From Cruorifilaria tuberocauda (taxonomy: Eukaryota; Nematoda; Chromadorea; Rhabditida; Onchocercidae), in NCBI GenBank assembly GCA_013365365.1, contig JABVXU010000217.1, forward strand, positions 25,157-89,156: a DNA stretch of 64,000 nucleotides. Direction: 5' to 3'. The position numbers and the translations under genes were made by a program. Shown in pieces: positions 53,101-64,000 of this stretch. The first letter of the stretch is position 1. Each line of letters starts with the position of its first letter. The notes beneath the pieces were generated by a model, which was given only the letters and a program-made list of their open reading frames with translations, was not told the origin of the DNA and ran no database searches.

Positions 53101-56100
53101 ATCATTATCACTCATTACTACTTCAATTAATTTCAGAGATAATTAATTAACGGTAAATATAACCTGAATATTATCAATACAATAGCTCGATAAATAGTCG
53201 ATAATACTATGGTAGCAACAGTTACAGTAATAGCGATTTTTGGCATCTTATGCAATAATAATAAAGCAATTGGAGCTATCTAAGAATGGATTAGAATTCT
53301 GCATTAATAATATTTTAAACTTCATTACTTGCAATTGAATGATATAAATATCACCTGAGTAATATCAATACAGAAATTTTAGTGAAAACGAATATACTGT
53401 AAAAACGGTCCATGTTTTTACTTTTACAGGGAAAAATTTTTAGCCTAAAATTTCCTGAAAGTCTAAAATCACACCAAAATATCTTTTGAGAAAATGAGCA
53501 TCCTAGAATAAACAAGGCTTCTAAAGTAAAAATTAGTTCGATATATTATATGATATGAATTTGATAATGATAATTTGATATGAAATTAGACGAAATATGG
53601 AAAATGCATGGATATTTATCGATTTATCGATTTTAAAATTTAGTCAAATTTCAAAACTCAATGGATATTATATTATACCGATTAAAAAGTATAAATGATA
53701 AACACTGCAAAGAATAGTTTGAATAAAATTATATAAAATTTAAATATGCTAAATGACTATAAGAATATCTCTTATGATCAAGAATTACAGGTAAAGATTA
53801 ACAGGTACCAATAAATTTTAATATTTTCGGTATCACTAAATTTGAGTATTGTTTTTTTTTTTCAGTAATAATTATTAATAAATTATGCTAACTTCATAGC
53901 AGCCATATAATAAATAGTGAAGAAATTAAAAGGTTAATTTTAGAAAGATAAAAATTTCAAATTATAACCATATAAAATTGTGTATCCAATGCAATGTACC
54001 ACATCCATGGCATACATTCGTTTGGATAAAAATTACTGATAAAAAGTAATTGTCGCCAAATATCATTTTTATTACATCGTGCGCCGAAAATTCCTGTAAT
54101 TCGTTTTTTTTTTTTCTTTTTTGCTTAATAAGAAATTATTTATTACTATATCGTGCGTCGAAAATTCCTGTAATTCTTTTTTTACTTAGTAAGAAATTAT
54201 TTATTACTATATCATGCGCCGAAAATTCCTTTAATTTATTTTTTTTTTGCTTGATAAGAAGCCTTCAAAAAATATGGTCAAAAAAATTTTTTTTAAAGAC
54301 CAAGTGCATATTTGCTATAAAATATAACAAATTATCAGTTGTGTTTTTAAATTATCATATATTATCATACATATAGTAGATAGTATCAATAGATTATTTG
54401 ATGGTTATTCCATTGATTATCTTATTTAATGTTTGAATTTAATTAGCAATTCAATTAACAATAGTTTTTTCAAAATTTTATTTGAAAATTTTAAAGTCTA
54501 AATTTTGAAAATTCTTTTTTAACTTATTAAAATAAAATCAAAAATATAAAAAGTAATGAAAAGTAATGAATGATACGAAGTATATAGTTTACTTATACTC
54601 CTATTCAGTCATATTAATTTAACAATTTTATAATTTCAATAAAATGATTAAAAGAAACCATTTTGTTGTGACCACATTGGTCCATCACCGGTATGTTGAA
54701 AGATGTAATAAATGATAAGGAATATGATAAGATAAGCAGGCATTAAACGCATGAAACGATGAAACCAAAGTATAAGCAATCCACGTGGTGATAATACTGT
54801 TTGCTTGCTTTCACGTTGCTTTTGTTGCATGAGACGTAAATGAATTTTATACGTCAAAACCGTCGCAGAAATTAGTAAGAATGAATCAACGGAAAGCGAT
54901 GAATTGAATATAATTTGCGAAAGTTTCTCGTTTGCATTTAATAAATCCCATAACTTACGTATATTACCGACGTATTCCAATGAAAATAAATACGTATGAC
55001 CAATTAATACCTGAATATTAGGTTACTGTTATTGAAATTTTAAATTAAAAATTTAAAAGTTAGTTATTCAATTAAATTTAATTGAATTTTTTTCAATAAA
55101 GGTAAGCAAAGGTAAGCACAAAAGTAAGCAAAATGTATTTCAAATGAAATACTGAAAAAGGAATGAAATAGTAATTATGGAGCGAAAAGTAATCGTATAT
55201 TTATAATTATCGAGTTATCACATATATCAAATTATCATATTTCATAGATAATATTAATATTCATATTTATATATTTACGTAAAATACTTATTGATTGACG
55301 ATTTATGCATTTAATATGATGAAATATTCCGGAATACTATTCCGGATCCGATCTTAAAGCTACCTTTCAATGAATCGAACAGCATAATTGCATGACTTAT
55401 GAATTATTCAAAAATACAAATAAAAATATTGAAATATTTATCAGCTAATACTAAAGATAAAGATATGAATTAATAACTTTCACTTAGTCTTTGATGCTAA
55501 TTATTATCAGTGAGATGGAATTTCAGGTCATTTTATTAACGTGAAATAGTTGAGAATAAACGTGAAAATTATGTTACCCAAATAGCACTTAATACTTTAA
55601 TACCATGCAATGAATTCAAATGCCGATTACACGGACGTGTTAAATAATGATACGTGGAATAAGCGCTGAATGCAAGTATCTAAATTTCATCAATTTATAA
55701 TAATGAAAAAGGTCAATTGAATCAAGCGAATCAACTGAATCAATCGAATCAATTGAGTCTCAATCAATCAATCGATCAATCGGATCAATCGATATTTGCA
55801 AATATGACGAAATGATATGTTAAAGATATCATTATGAATAGCAAATTGCATTATCATCTTAAATCGCTCGGAAAAATTTGTTATTTTCTGATAAGTTTCA
55901 GTGATAGTAGGGTGATATTTTCACTTAAGAACTGTGTTACCTGATTTAAATTAGGATTTAAAATGAATTGAACGTGCGATACTTACACTGCTAACGATGC
56001 AGCTTGATTTTTTCAGTGTTTTTCGTAGAGCTGGTACACTTTTATACGTGAGCGCATGCGAAGGAGCGTCACTGTAGATGAAGCTACGTGCGTCATCTTG

Positions 56101-59100
56101 AACGAATGGAACATAGATGGAAGAGTTTCGCGATGATATGTTTGTTACCGGTCTCGTAGTCGTAAAATGACTACAACTTTCTGACGATTCTATAAATTAT
56201 GTAGAAGGAATCAAATAGACTTATTCTAAATTTTATGTTTTATTTATATATTTTCAAAAATTCGGTATATTACGGTATATATATTACGGTATGAATACGG
56301 TATATTACGGTATATTACAGTACACAGATATTAATTATTAAGTAAAAAATAACGTTTTATATATTAAATTTTTATTTATTGCTTAGAAGTCTGGTTAGTT
56401 TCTAAAAAAATAATATCGAGATATTTTTCGATTCTAATTTGAAATTTACTAAAATAATGATTTTTAGAGAAACTGTGGAAAGTTACTTTCAAGTCGGTTG
56501 AAATAGCTTGAATTTAGAAATTTAAAAATTACTGATAAAAGACCTTGATTGACTGAATATTTTCGATTATGTCGTTTACGGTAGATATCAATCGAAGTAC
56601 CACAAATTACCAATAAAATAAGAAAAACAAGGATAGCAAGAATTGTCCACTGTAAATTAATGAAATGATATTAATTAGTTAAAGTTCGTCATGAAAAATG
56701 ATATGAAGCATAAAAATACACCTGTTGGATATCAAGATTGCTGAAAAATGAATTCCTTTGCTTGAAACATTCAACAGTTGAATCATTGGAAATTAAAATG
56801 CCAAAAGTTTTTTCAAGAAAAACAGAAAGAACCAGAAAATTATCATTTATCAAAGGTTCATTACAACGTATCGGTAGGCACATTCCTGAAAATAATATAT
56901 CAATTGATTATGAAAATTTTAACAGTTCAAATATGTGATTTACAATTTTTCCTTGAGTTAATTTAAGTTTAAAGCTTTTTTTTGAATTTAACTTAAAAAT
57001 ATTATAATTGTAAAAACCATAGAAGAGAGTTATTCGATGCTGTTGCATTCCGTAAGCTTTAATATGAATATTTGCTCGACAATATTGAACTGATTGATTT
57101 GTGATCATTGTTTTTGAGATACTTTGACATTGATCATAATCACCAAGCCAAAAAAATGGGCCTGATGAATAGATGCCAGCTGATGGGCGACCCCAAGCAT
57201 CAAGAATTTGTGGTAAATCTTCGTGAAATATTAAATGATCATCTGGAAAAGTGATATTTTTCCAATATTCAACAATAAAAAATCCACTCCCGGATCTATT
57301 TTTAATTTAAATTTTTCATTTTTGATTTTCAATTTTGAATTTTAATGCCTAATTTTGAATCGCAAACAAAAACTTTTATATAGAATTATAAAAATTTTTA
57401 TTTAGCGCTTTCAATTTTCAGTTTTAAGTCCTTAATTTCCGATTTCGAATTGTAAACAGAAAAGCTTTTTAATTTCCAGTTTTAAATTGCAAACAAAAGC
57501 TTTTGTATGAAAAACTCTAATTTAGCGCTTTCAATTTCCAATTTGAGTCTTTAATTTCCAATAAACAATCGTAAACAAAAGATTTTATATAAAAAAATTT
57601 AAATTTACCACTTTTAATTTCCAATTTTAAATCGTAAAGAGAAGCTTTGATATATAAAATAACTCATATTGAATGTATGAGAAATTAACTTTACGAAATT
57701 TGGTTAAAGTACTGATCCAAAAAAAGAAATCAGAGAGAAGGAATGAAGTAAATCAAAATTTTTAAATAAATTAAAAATCATTTTTAAACATAAAATTCGA
57801 AAAAGAAATATTAAATTAACGTAATTTGTAAGTAATAAGCAGTGAAAAAAATTATTACCAAGACATTGCGTTATATGCGTACGATTTCGACCAGTTAGAC
57901 GACAATACGTTGTGATAAACAGTGCATTTGCAGTAGAATCAATCAATTTTGCTATATCCCTAATGCAACCATCCATTTCATCTATAAACTTATCACAAAA
58001 CATATCGAATTTGAAAGATTAGATTCAGTAAAAGGTATATATATATATATATTCAACTGATAATATCATATCAATTGAAATAACTTTTAAAAATTTCATT
58101 GTTGCTAATCTTTTTCAAATCATTTCCATTCATTCTAATCTTAATTAGAAGTTTTCATTATTCACCATAATTCTTAAATTGTTATCATTTGCAATTATCA
58201 AAGTGATAAGATAGGTTTTTTGAATGGTACCTCACTTACGTTATATAGCTACACTTACGTCATATAACTACAGTGGAATACTCTCTCTCTCTCTCTCTCT
58301 TCATTTTCAGTAATCAGTACACAAATTACTTTCACTAACTGATTAATTCTTTTGCTCAGTTCTCTCTTTTAACCCTTAACCTTTTATACCTGAACCCAAC
58401 AAAAGATTTAATTAATTAGTGATTGATTTTTCAGAAAGGTAATTTAAAAAAATTGATCAATTCTTTTGCCCAGTTCTCTCTTTTAACCTTTAACCTTTTA
58501 TATCTGAATTATTAATTAGTACTGATTAATTAAAAGTAATTTAAAAAAGTAAATTTGTAAAGCATACTAATTATTTTTGTTGACTTATTAAAGTTCTCTT
58601 TAATAAACGTCCAAATATATGGTTGCTTAAAAGAGTTCGTCAATTCTTCAACAATCTTTGTTTCTGAAATAATATCGTTTTTTTGAAGAACGAATGAATA
58701 TCGAAAAACAATTTAATGAAATAAAAGTTAATGAAAATTCATTAATTAAAGCCATGAATTTAACTGATAACTGATAATTGAATTTAAATGATAATTGATA
58801 ACTGATAGAAATAAAAGCTAATGAAGATTCATTAATTAAAGTCATGAATTTAACTGATAACTGATAATTGAATTTTTTTTCTGATAACTGATAACTGAGA
58901 AGTGTAATCCTCATATCTACAATTTGTTAATAATTTTTTAAAATTTTAATTTGAACAATTTGTAGCTAATAAAAAAACTTTATATGATTTTCATTAAGCT
59001 TAAAATAATTTTGCAGAAATCTAAAAAAATTTTCAAATTATTTTTAGAATAAAATTCATATATGGTAATTTGTTTTAATTACTAATAATAAACACTAATG

Positions 59101-60109
59101 ATTGATTAATTAAATTTCAGGAGAGTAATAAAAGTGATTAGACACCTTTATCAGTTGGTTTATCAGTTGTGGTACTAAATCCATTTTCGTTCTGCTTAAC
59201 AACTGATTCATTCATATGAATTACTTCAATTGGTCGTATGAAAATATTGAGAAAATTGAACAGAAGTGTTTCGAGTAGCAAGAAATCATCTCTGTTTACG
59301 TCATCATTTGCTAAAAATGCGAAAAATTTGCATAATGTAAATTTGAATTGAGCTAAATTAATCAAACTATTTTCAGGTAAATTTCCAATCCAACTCTTCC
59401 AATGTATAACTAACTATTGATCGAATTTCAGGTAATCGAAATTACTATTAATCAAAGATAATCATTTCCATTTAAGATAATCAATTATAGCCAGATTTAA
59501 TTATAATTATTATTATCATTATTAATTTATTGTAAATACAGATAGACAAAGATTAAAATCAATAAAGTGATCATAATTAATTAATTAACGAAAAATGATA
59601 ATTTCCATTTTAGGACACAAAAAAAAGTATCAATAATAATAGTAGTAGAAATATGAATAGTAATCTGTACTAATTAATAACTTAATTAATGAAAGTAAAA
59701 GTAATGAAGTAATCTCAATGAATTACTGGAAAACTTGTAATTTCATTTTTAGGATAGAAATAAAAATATGAATTGAAATCTATGATAAGCGATAGTTAAA
59801 GCTAAAAAGCCATTTACTCAATTGATAAAGAAAATATATCAATAGGCTTATCACTAATCATAAATATAAGTAATAATTTGATGACTATAAAAATTTGATT
59901 TATAGCTTTTTCCGGAAATTATTATTAATATCTATGATATTTATAAGTACCATATAGCTATATAACTATACTATGTGACTGTATAACTTACTATGTACAT
60001 TCTGGATGGTATATTCCGGAATTTGTATGATAACTGTTTGACATCCGGTAATTCCAAGAATAAGGATGAGATAGAATGCAGGAAATACTGTACGATATGA
60101 ACAACCCAT
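47158..60109 (-). CDS. NRF-6-like acyltransferase-3 membrane protein with long glutamine-rich tail
   Basis: Twenty-three minus-strand exons: 60109-59992, 59409-59146, 58663-58568, 57981-57859, 57242-57018, 56885-56722, 56649-56544, 56189-55987, 55679-55578, 55010-54659, 54093-53969, 53279-53164, 52627-52506, 52120-51952, 51573-51466, 51315-51150, 50510-50374, 49906-49786, 49542-49416, 48862-48651, 48201-48098, 47949-47682 and 47211-47158. Every phase closes, giving 1193 residues. A signal peptide (AFYLILILGIT) precedes the extracellular NRF domain, which ends DAWGRPSAGIY, FWLGDYDQC and YGMCLPIRC. After a first membrane segment near residue 331, the acyltransferase-3 region (about 434-853) shows LHGIKVLSAIWVLIGHTYLF, NFYPNECMPWMWY and RLSYGFYLSHEP. 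The remaining 340 residues are hydrophilic, and 42 Gln fall within 53 residues (about 1098-1150). C. elegans NRF-6 relatives act in lipid and drug transport in gut and hypodermis. The exact orthologue is not clear, and the last seven exons rest on phase and open frame, not homology. Confidence 0.85.
47760..47918 (-). repeat. CAA/CAG repeat encoding the polyQ tract of the NRF-like protein
   Basis: 53 codons on the minus strand, of which 42 are Gln (mostly CAA, some CAG), broken by Leu, Arg, Lys and one Pro. It lies in frame within the 47949-47682 exon. The plus-strand polyvaline frame over it is a shadow. Confidence 0.9.
50680..51060. repeat. Direct repeats in an NRF-like intron
   Basis: Two copies of 'gatagaaaggtaaaaggttaatagtatcaatctt...acaaatttctgatc...cccaactgata' (about 50705 and 50889), followed by a duplicated 'aatcacttatcaaatcatgcagtaataaagaa', all in the 50511-51149 intron. 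Confidence 0.8.
51679..51778. repeat. Three-copy 38-base minisatellite in an NRF-like intron
   Basis: Units built on 'cagattccggaaccatctg' start near 51680, 51716 and 51755. The minus strand stays open (MVPESDH repeats), but the frame stops before the next exon, so it is intronic. Confidence 0.8.
52893..53023. repeat. Perfect 24-base inverted repeat
   Basis: Arms at 52893-52916 and 53000-53023 (gttaacctgatgattaag... and its exact complement) are separated by 83 bases inside the 52628-53163 intron. A direct copy of part of the left arm lies just upstream at 52858-52876. Confidence 0.85.
54077..54240 (-). repeat. Triplicated splice acceptor and exon edge in the NRF-like gene
   Basis: The real acceptor of the 54093 exon (minus ttacag|GAATTTTCGGCGCACGA) is the first of three copies. 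A second at about 54151-54176 keeps acceptor and edge with one substitution, and a third at about 54212-54237 has ttaaag in place of ttacag. T-rich tracts separate the copies. Confidence 0.8.
57300..57660. repeat. ~110-base degenerate tandem repeat in an NRF-like intron
   Basis: Three to four copies of a unit with 'tttcaatttccaattttgagtctttaatttcc' and 'tcgtaaacaaaagcttttatat', diverged from each other. Confidence 0.7.
58690..58905. repeat. ~95-base tandem duplication in an NRF-like intron
   Basis: Two copies of 'aaaagctaatgaagattcattaattaaagtcatgaatttaactgataactgataattgaattt', flanked by extra 'ctgataa' units. Confidence 0.8.
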
Positions 60110-61492
60110 TCTTATTTGTACAATTAATACAAATAATGAAATTTCATCGACCGCTTCATTTTTATAATCATTTTTTAAATCATAACTGATAACTCATTAT
60201 CATGATACGGTAGAATTTTTTTTATCAGTAAAAAAAAATTTGAATTATAGCTTAATTGTTTTGATCAGTTGGAAGATTTTTAAAATATCAGTTTATCATG
60301 AAATTATTTTAAGTTCAAATAAGAAATGATAAAAGTTCTTGATATTATTATCTTCAAAAATTTTTCACATACTCAATTTGATCATTGATTATACGAAATT
60401 TGAATTAAATAAATGTTTAAATTTTAATCTTTTAGCTTAGATATTGCTTGATTACAACTGATAACTTCTTATCATAAACTTCTTCATACTTCTTATCATA
60501 TCTTATCATAGTAAAATAGAATTACGGTGGAATTTCTTACTAAAAATATTCGATATAATTAATCACATTCAATTTTTCAATTTTTATCACTTCCATTCTG
60601 TTCCTTTCCTCTCTTTCCTAAACTGATAAATCCGAAATTTTTATCATTTATCAAATTTCATCTAGCTCAATGATTATTTCTCGATGATAAACTGCTTTAT
60701 GTCCTTTTTTTTATTGCTATTGAGCTATCTAAAACTTTTTTAAGTTTATAGCATTCCAAACTTCCGGTCTCTTTTTTTTTACTCTTCACTACGCAATTAT
60801 ATTTAGATTATTGGCTTTTGCCACTATTAGGCTTGGCTCTATTTGGCTCTGTTTTTGGCTCTATTGGCTATAACTATACCTTTGAACTATTGCTCTAGTA
60901 TTTCTGTGAAAATTATTTGCTTCTTATTTCACTTTTGCTTTTTTGAAAATTGTTTGTAGCGATATCAAAGAAATATTTTAATTGTTGTGATTGAGAGAAC
61001 TTGAAAAGAAAACTTTTTGAAATTATCAGTGAGATCAGTAAGTATGAGTTATTTTAATGTAAGTAATAATGATTAATCATTTTATCACAACTTCCAAATA
61101 TAGTTTGTCTTTTGTGAATTGATATGATATGATTACTCTGATAAAGGTTGATAACGGTATGATAAAACGATTACTTTGATTAGTATAATAGATATCAAGA
61201 GATTTCTTACCACTTAGATCATACTGTTACCAAATATAAACTAGTTCGACTCTTTCCTAGATTTCAAATGAATAGTTCAAAGTTCACTTCGTAGTTTGAA
61301 ATCGAAATCTAATACAAAATTAGCTGATATAAGAATTGATATTATCTATCCTTCACTGTACTTTTTACCGAAACTAATAAAAGTGAAGAAGTAGCATGAA
61401 TCTATGAAAATTACTAGTTTAATCTATCGAATTATCCATTTCTTATTATTTACCTGTCTAATTATTTGATAGACTCAATTACCTTTATAGCA
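60110..61492. other. Divergent intergenic region (shared promoter space)
   Basis: About 1.4 kb between the start codons of the NRF-like gene (minus) and the Stum/SPEC3-like gene (plus). AT-rich, with a short 'ggctctatttggctctg' repeat near 60835-60870. No coding exon was seen. The regulatory elements of both genes should lie here. Confidence 0.6.
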
Positions 61493-63018
61493 ATGAATAG
61501 TTCAAAGGTAAAAATGAAACATCAAACCAGTTTAACTACATCTCAACGTGGAAGCTCAACTTTTAGTACTAGTTAGTTTTTTTTTTCTTTTATTTTGTTT
61601 TTTATAAAATCTATTTGGTACTTTTTATCTTATAACGATAAGGAAAATTAATTACTTATTTATGCTTGAAATCAATCAATAACTTAAACAATATAACAGA
61701 TAAGTTATTAAATTAGTTTTTTTAAGTAAAGTTCATGGTATAATCAAATTTCTGCATAGGTTTTTTTTTTCAGTAAGAAATGATAATATATTTCATTATC
61801 ATAATACTAATTTAATTTACTTTATAATTTGATATTTTAAATTACTTTTTAATTTGATTTACTTTGTTATTTGATATTACACGCATTTTTCACGTTCATT
61901 ACTAAACTATAATCGCATGATTTCTAGATTTCCTAGAAATTATCATAATTATAATTAATAATCTTCAAGGCATATTTATCATTTAATCATAGTGCAAATA
62001 AGAGTGCGCAAATGTCGCAATTCACTTATAATTTGTCATATGTTTTATAATTCCATCAGAATGATTGCTTTTTTATCCTTTTTTTTTCCTTGCGCAAATG
62101 TCGCAGTTCACTTCTAATTCGTTATATGCTAATTACATCAAAATCACTATAAGGGGAGGAGATTTTTAAGCAGAATTTCAAATCGTGAAAGCGATCAATA
62201 TAGTATACATTTATGTTAGTATGAAATAATATTATGGAAACAATTAATGCATATTTAGAAATTATCAAATTATCAAATTATCAATTTATCAATTATCAAT
62301 TTGTCAAAATTATCAACTTAGAAAATATGAAATAATATTATAAAAACGATTAATGCATTTCTAGAAATTATCAAATTATTAATTTTTTATCAGTTTATCA
62401 AATCAATTTATCAATTAAAAATTTGCCAAAATTGTCAAATTATTGAATTGTTATCAATTTATCAATTAAAAATTTATCAAAATTATCAATTTAGAAATTA
62501 TCAGAATGAATTTCAGATGAAATTCATAAATCAATGGAAAATGATAGATTACGTGGTTGGAAGGACGTACAAAAAATGCTTCCACGTATCATACATTACG
62601 GTCGAATTGAGGGTATATTACCTACAAAGAATACTTCTGTATGTTATATTTCATTTATTTCAAAAAAAAAAAAAAAATTGGAAATAATTTTTTTAATTAA
62701 AAATTTTGAGATATTATAGAAAATATTTTAGTAAAAATAATTTTATTTATTACCTGTAATTAAAAATATTAGAATAATATTTTCAGGTTAATTACTTTTA
62801 AATAGAAATGATGAAATTACAGCAAAATAATTCATCGTATATTATGTCGAATATTGTAATACAAGCGCAAGTGGCAGCTGATATTTGTGATCATCGTTTA
62901 ACAGATAAAGTACATATATCCAGTAATGATATAACAATCATGCATGAAGCTATACCGTTTCTTCCGGTTCCGGTTGCACTATTATGTCTCTTCTTAAATG
63001 TTATCATACCTGGATCAG
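61493..63018 (+). CDS. Stum/SPEC3-family membrane protein, 5' part (continues beyond the window)
   Basis: Three phase-compatible exons: 61493-61571, 62517-62638 and 62823-63018, covering about 132 residues. The last carries AIPFLPVPVALLCLFLNVIIPGSG, the hallmark start of the SPEC3/Stum domain: a Pro-rich first membrane segment ending in PG-x-G before a phase-1 donor. The N-terminal part is hydrophilic and Ser/Thr-rich (MNSSKVKMKHQTSLTT), then NDRLRGWKDVQKMLPRII. Drosophila Stum is needed for mechanosensing in proprioceptive neurons; SPEC3 is a ciliary protein of sea urchin. The start is supported by a trans-splice-like acceptor (cctttatag|CA-ATG). An alternative start is the ATG at 62534. The second half of the domain must lie to the right. 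The intron after 63018 holds a damaged copy of the last exon. Confidence 0.72.
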
Positions 63019-63090
63019 GTAAATTGATTAGATTTTTTAGTTGAATTTTATTTTTTTCACTTGATTAAGTTTATTGGATAAAAGAAATAT

Positions 63091-63222
63091 GATATAGCAA
63101 TTATGCATGGAAGCTATACCGTTTCTTCCGGTTCCGGTTATTCTACTTTGCCTTTTTCGGTTCCGGTTATTCTACTCTGCCTTTTATCATACGTGATATA
63201 TTTATTAGATTTTTTTTAGCCA
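63091..63222 (+). pseudogene. Degenerate tandem copy of the Stum/SPEC3 exon
   Basis: The sequence 'gcatggaagctataccgtttcttccggttccggtt' repeats exon 62823-63018 (gcatgaagctataccgtttcttccggttccggtt), with one inserted G that shifts the frame. The copy then diverges, but regains similarity over 'atcatac...ttagattttttttag', past the original donor. Within it, a 'tttttcggttccggttattctact' piece is duplicated again. Confidence 0.75.
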
Positions 63223-63479
63223 AGTTTATTTATATATATTTTCTAATTTGTTAAATTTATATATATAATATACGGAATTTAAATTAAATTAAAATTTACT
63301 GGATTACTGGAATATGAAATTATGTATTATATATTATGTATTATTATGTATGGTTATTATAAACGGTGAATTATGAATTATGAAAATAAGAAGGAAAAAG
63401 GAAATGGAAAAAATACTTAAATATTATTAGATCATTTTCTTTTTTTTCCGGAATTAATATATTCCGAAGAAATGACAAT

Positions 63480-64000
63480 GATTTAACAATAATAGTAATG
63501 ATAATAATAAATATAATAATGTAAATGATATAAAAGAGAGTAATGGTAATAATAATAAATGATAATGAAGTAAATGATATAAATAATAGTAATAATACTA
63601 ATAATAATAATAAATGAAATAATATAAATCATATAAAACGCAGTAATGATAATAATAAATGATAATGGTGTAAATGATGGTAATGATAATGATAAATGAT
63701 AATAATGCGAATGATAGTAATGGCAATAATAAATGATATAAATGATAATGATAAATGATAATGATGTAAATGATACAAATGATAGCGATGATAGTAATAA
63801 ACGATATAAATCACAGTAATAATGATAATAACTCATATAAATGATAGCAATAATGATAAATGATAATGATGTAAATGATAGTAATGATAATAATAAATGA
63901 TATAAATGATAATGATAAATGATAATAATGTAAATGATAGTAATAGTGATAATGTAAATGATATAAATGATAGTAATGATAATAATAAATGATATAAATG
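63480..64000. repeat. AATGATAA/ATAAATG compound satellite running off the window
   Basis: More than 500 bases of 'gataatgataaatgataatgatgtaaatgatagtaat' units, open on the minus strand as Ile/Tyr/His-rich frames that are artefacts. It lies in the intron after the Stum/SPEC3 exon. Confidence 0.9.

Noticed and set aside
58275..58302. CT microsatellite as a promoter element
   Set aside because: It lies inside an NRF-like intron and similar tracts occur at several unrelated places.
1..64000. CRISPR arrays, bacterial operons, Wolbachia-derived inserts, tRNA or rRNA genes, autonomous transposons
   Set aside because: I looked for these and saw none; tandem repeats here lack spacer regularity, and no bacterial-type or transposase coding sequence was recognised.

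Overview
Eukaryotic, very AT-rich DNA that looks like a parasitic (probably filarial, clade III) nematode. The evidence is short exons (54-352 bases), many introns with T-rich acceptors of the TTTTCAG/TTTTAG type, probable trans-splice acceptors directly before start codons, long AT-rich microsatellites and minisatellites, and a gene set that reads as nematode orthologues. No species call is possible from this window alone. All gene models were assembled by hand: exons were joined only where donor, acceptor and reading phase agreed.

Layout, left to right. (1) 395-4126, plus: the 3' part of an EHBP1 homologue (bMERB domain, endocytic recycling). (2) 4127-13252: about 9 kb of repeat-rich, AT-rich DNA with no confident coding exon, upstream of the next gene. 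(3) 13253-24489, plus: a RasGRP-type Ras exchange factor (REM, CDC25, EF-hand, C1; C. elegans rgef-1 class), first exon not located. (4) 26065-28024, plus: a small secreted ten-cysteine Ly6/uPAR-like protein, probably GPI-anchored. (5) 30508-32365, plus: clathrin light chain. (6) 35329-37474, plus: an unrecognised 263-residue coiled-coil protein. (7) 39562-43777, plus: protein phosphatase 5 with its TPR domain, complete. (8) 44940-46635, plus: a homologue of the actin maturation protease ACTMAP (C19orf54). (9) 47158-60109, minus: one 23-exon gene for a NRF-6-like acyltransferase-3 membrane protein with an unusual ~340-residue tail carrying a glutamine-rich tract. (10) 61493-63018 and on past what can be modelled, plus: the 5' part of a Stum/SPEC3-family gene, divergent from (9).

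Functionally these are ordinary metazoan housekeeping and neuronal genes: two membrane-traffic proteins, a DAG/Ca-responsive Ras activator, a TPR phosphatase of the Hsp90 type, an actin N-terminus protease, and several surface or membrane proteins. They do not form an operon-like pathway. I found no convincing new molecular system, transposon, bacterial insertion, tRNA or rRNA. The most interesting items are the polyQ tail of the NRF-6-like gene, the ACTMAP homologue, the orphan coiled-coil gene, and three places where exon ends or splice acceptors have been locally duplicated and left as decaying copies inside introns (RasGRP, NRF-like, Stum).
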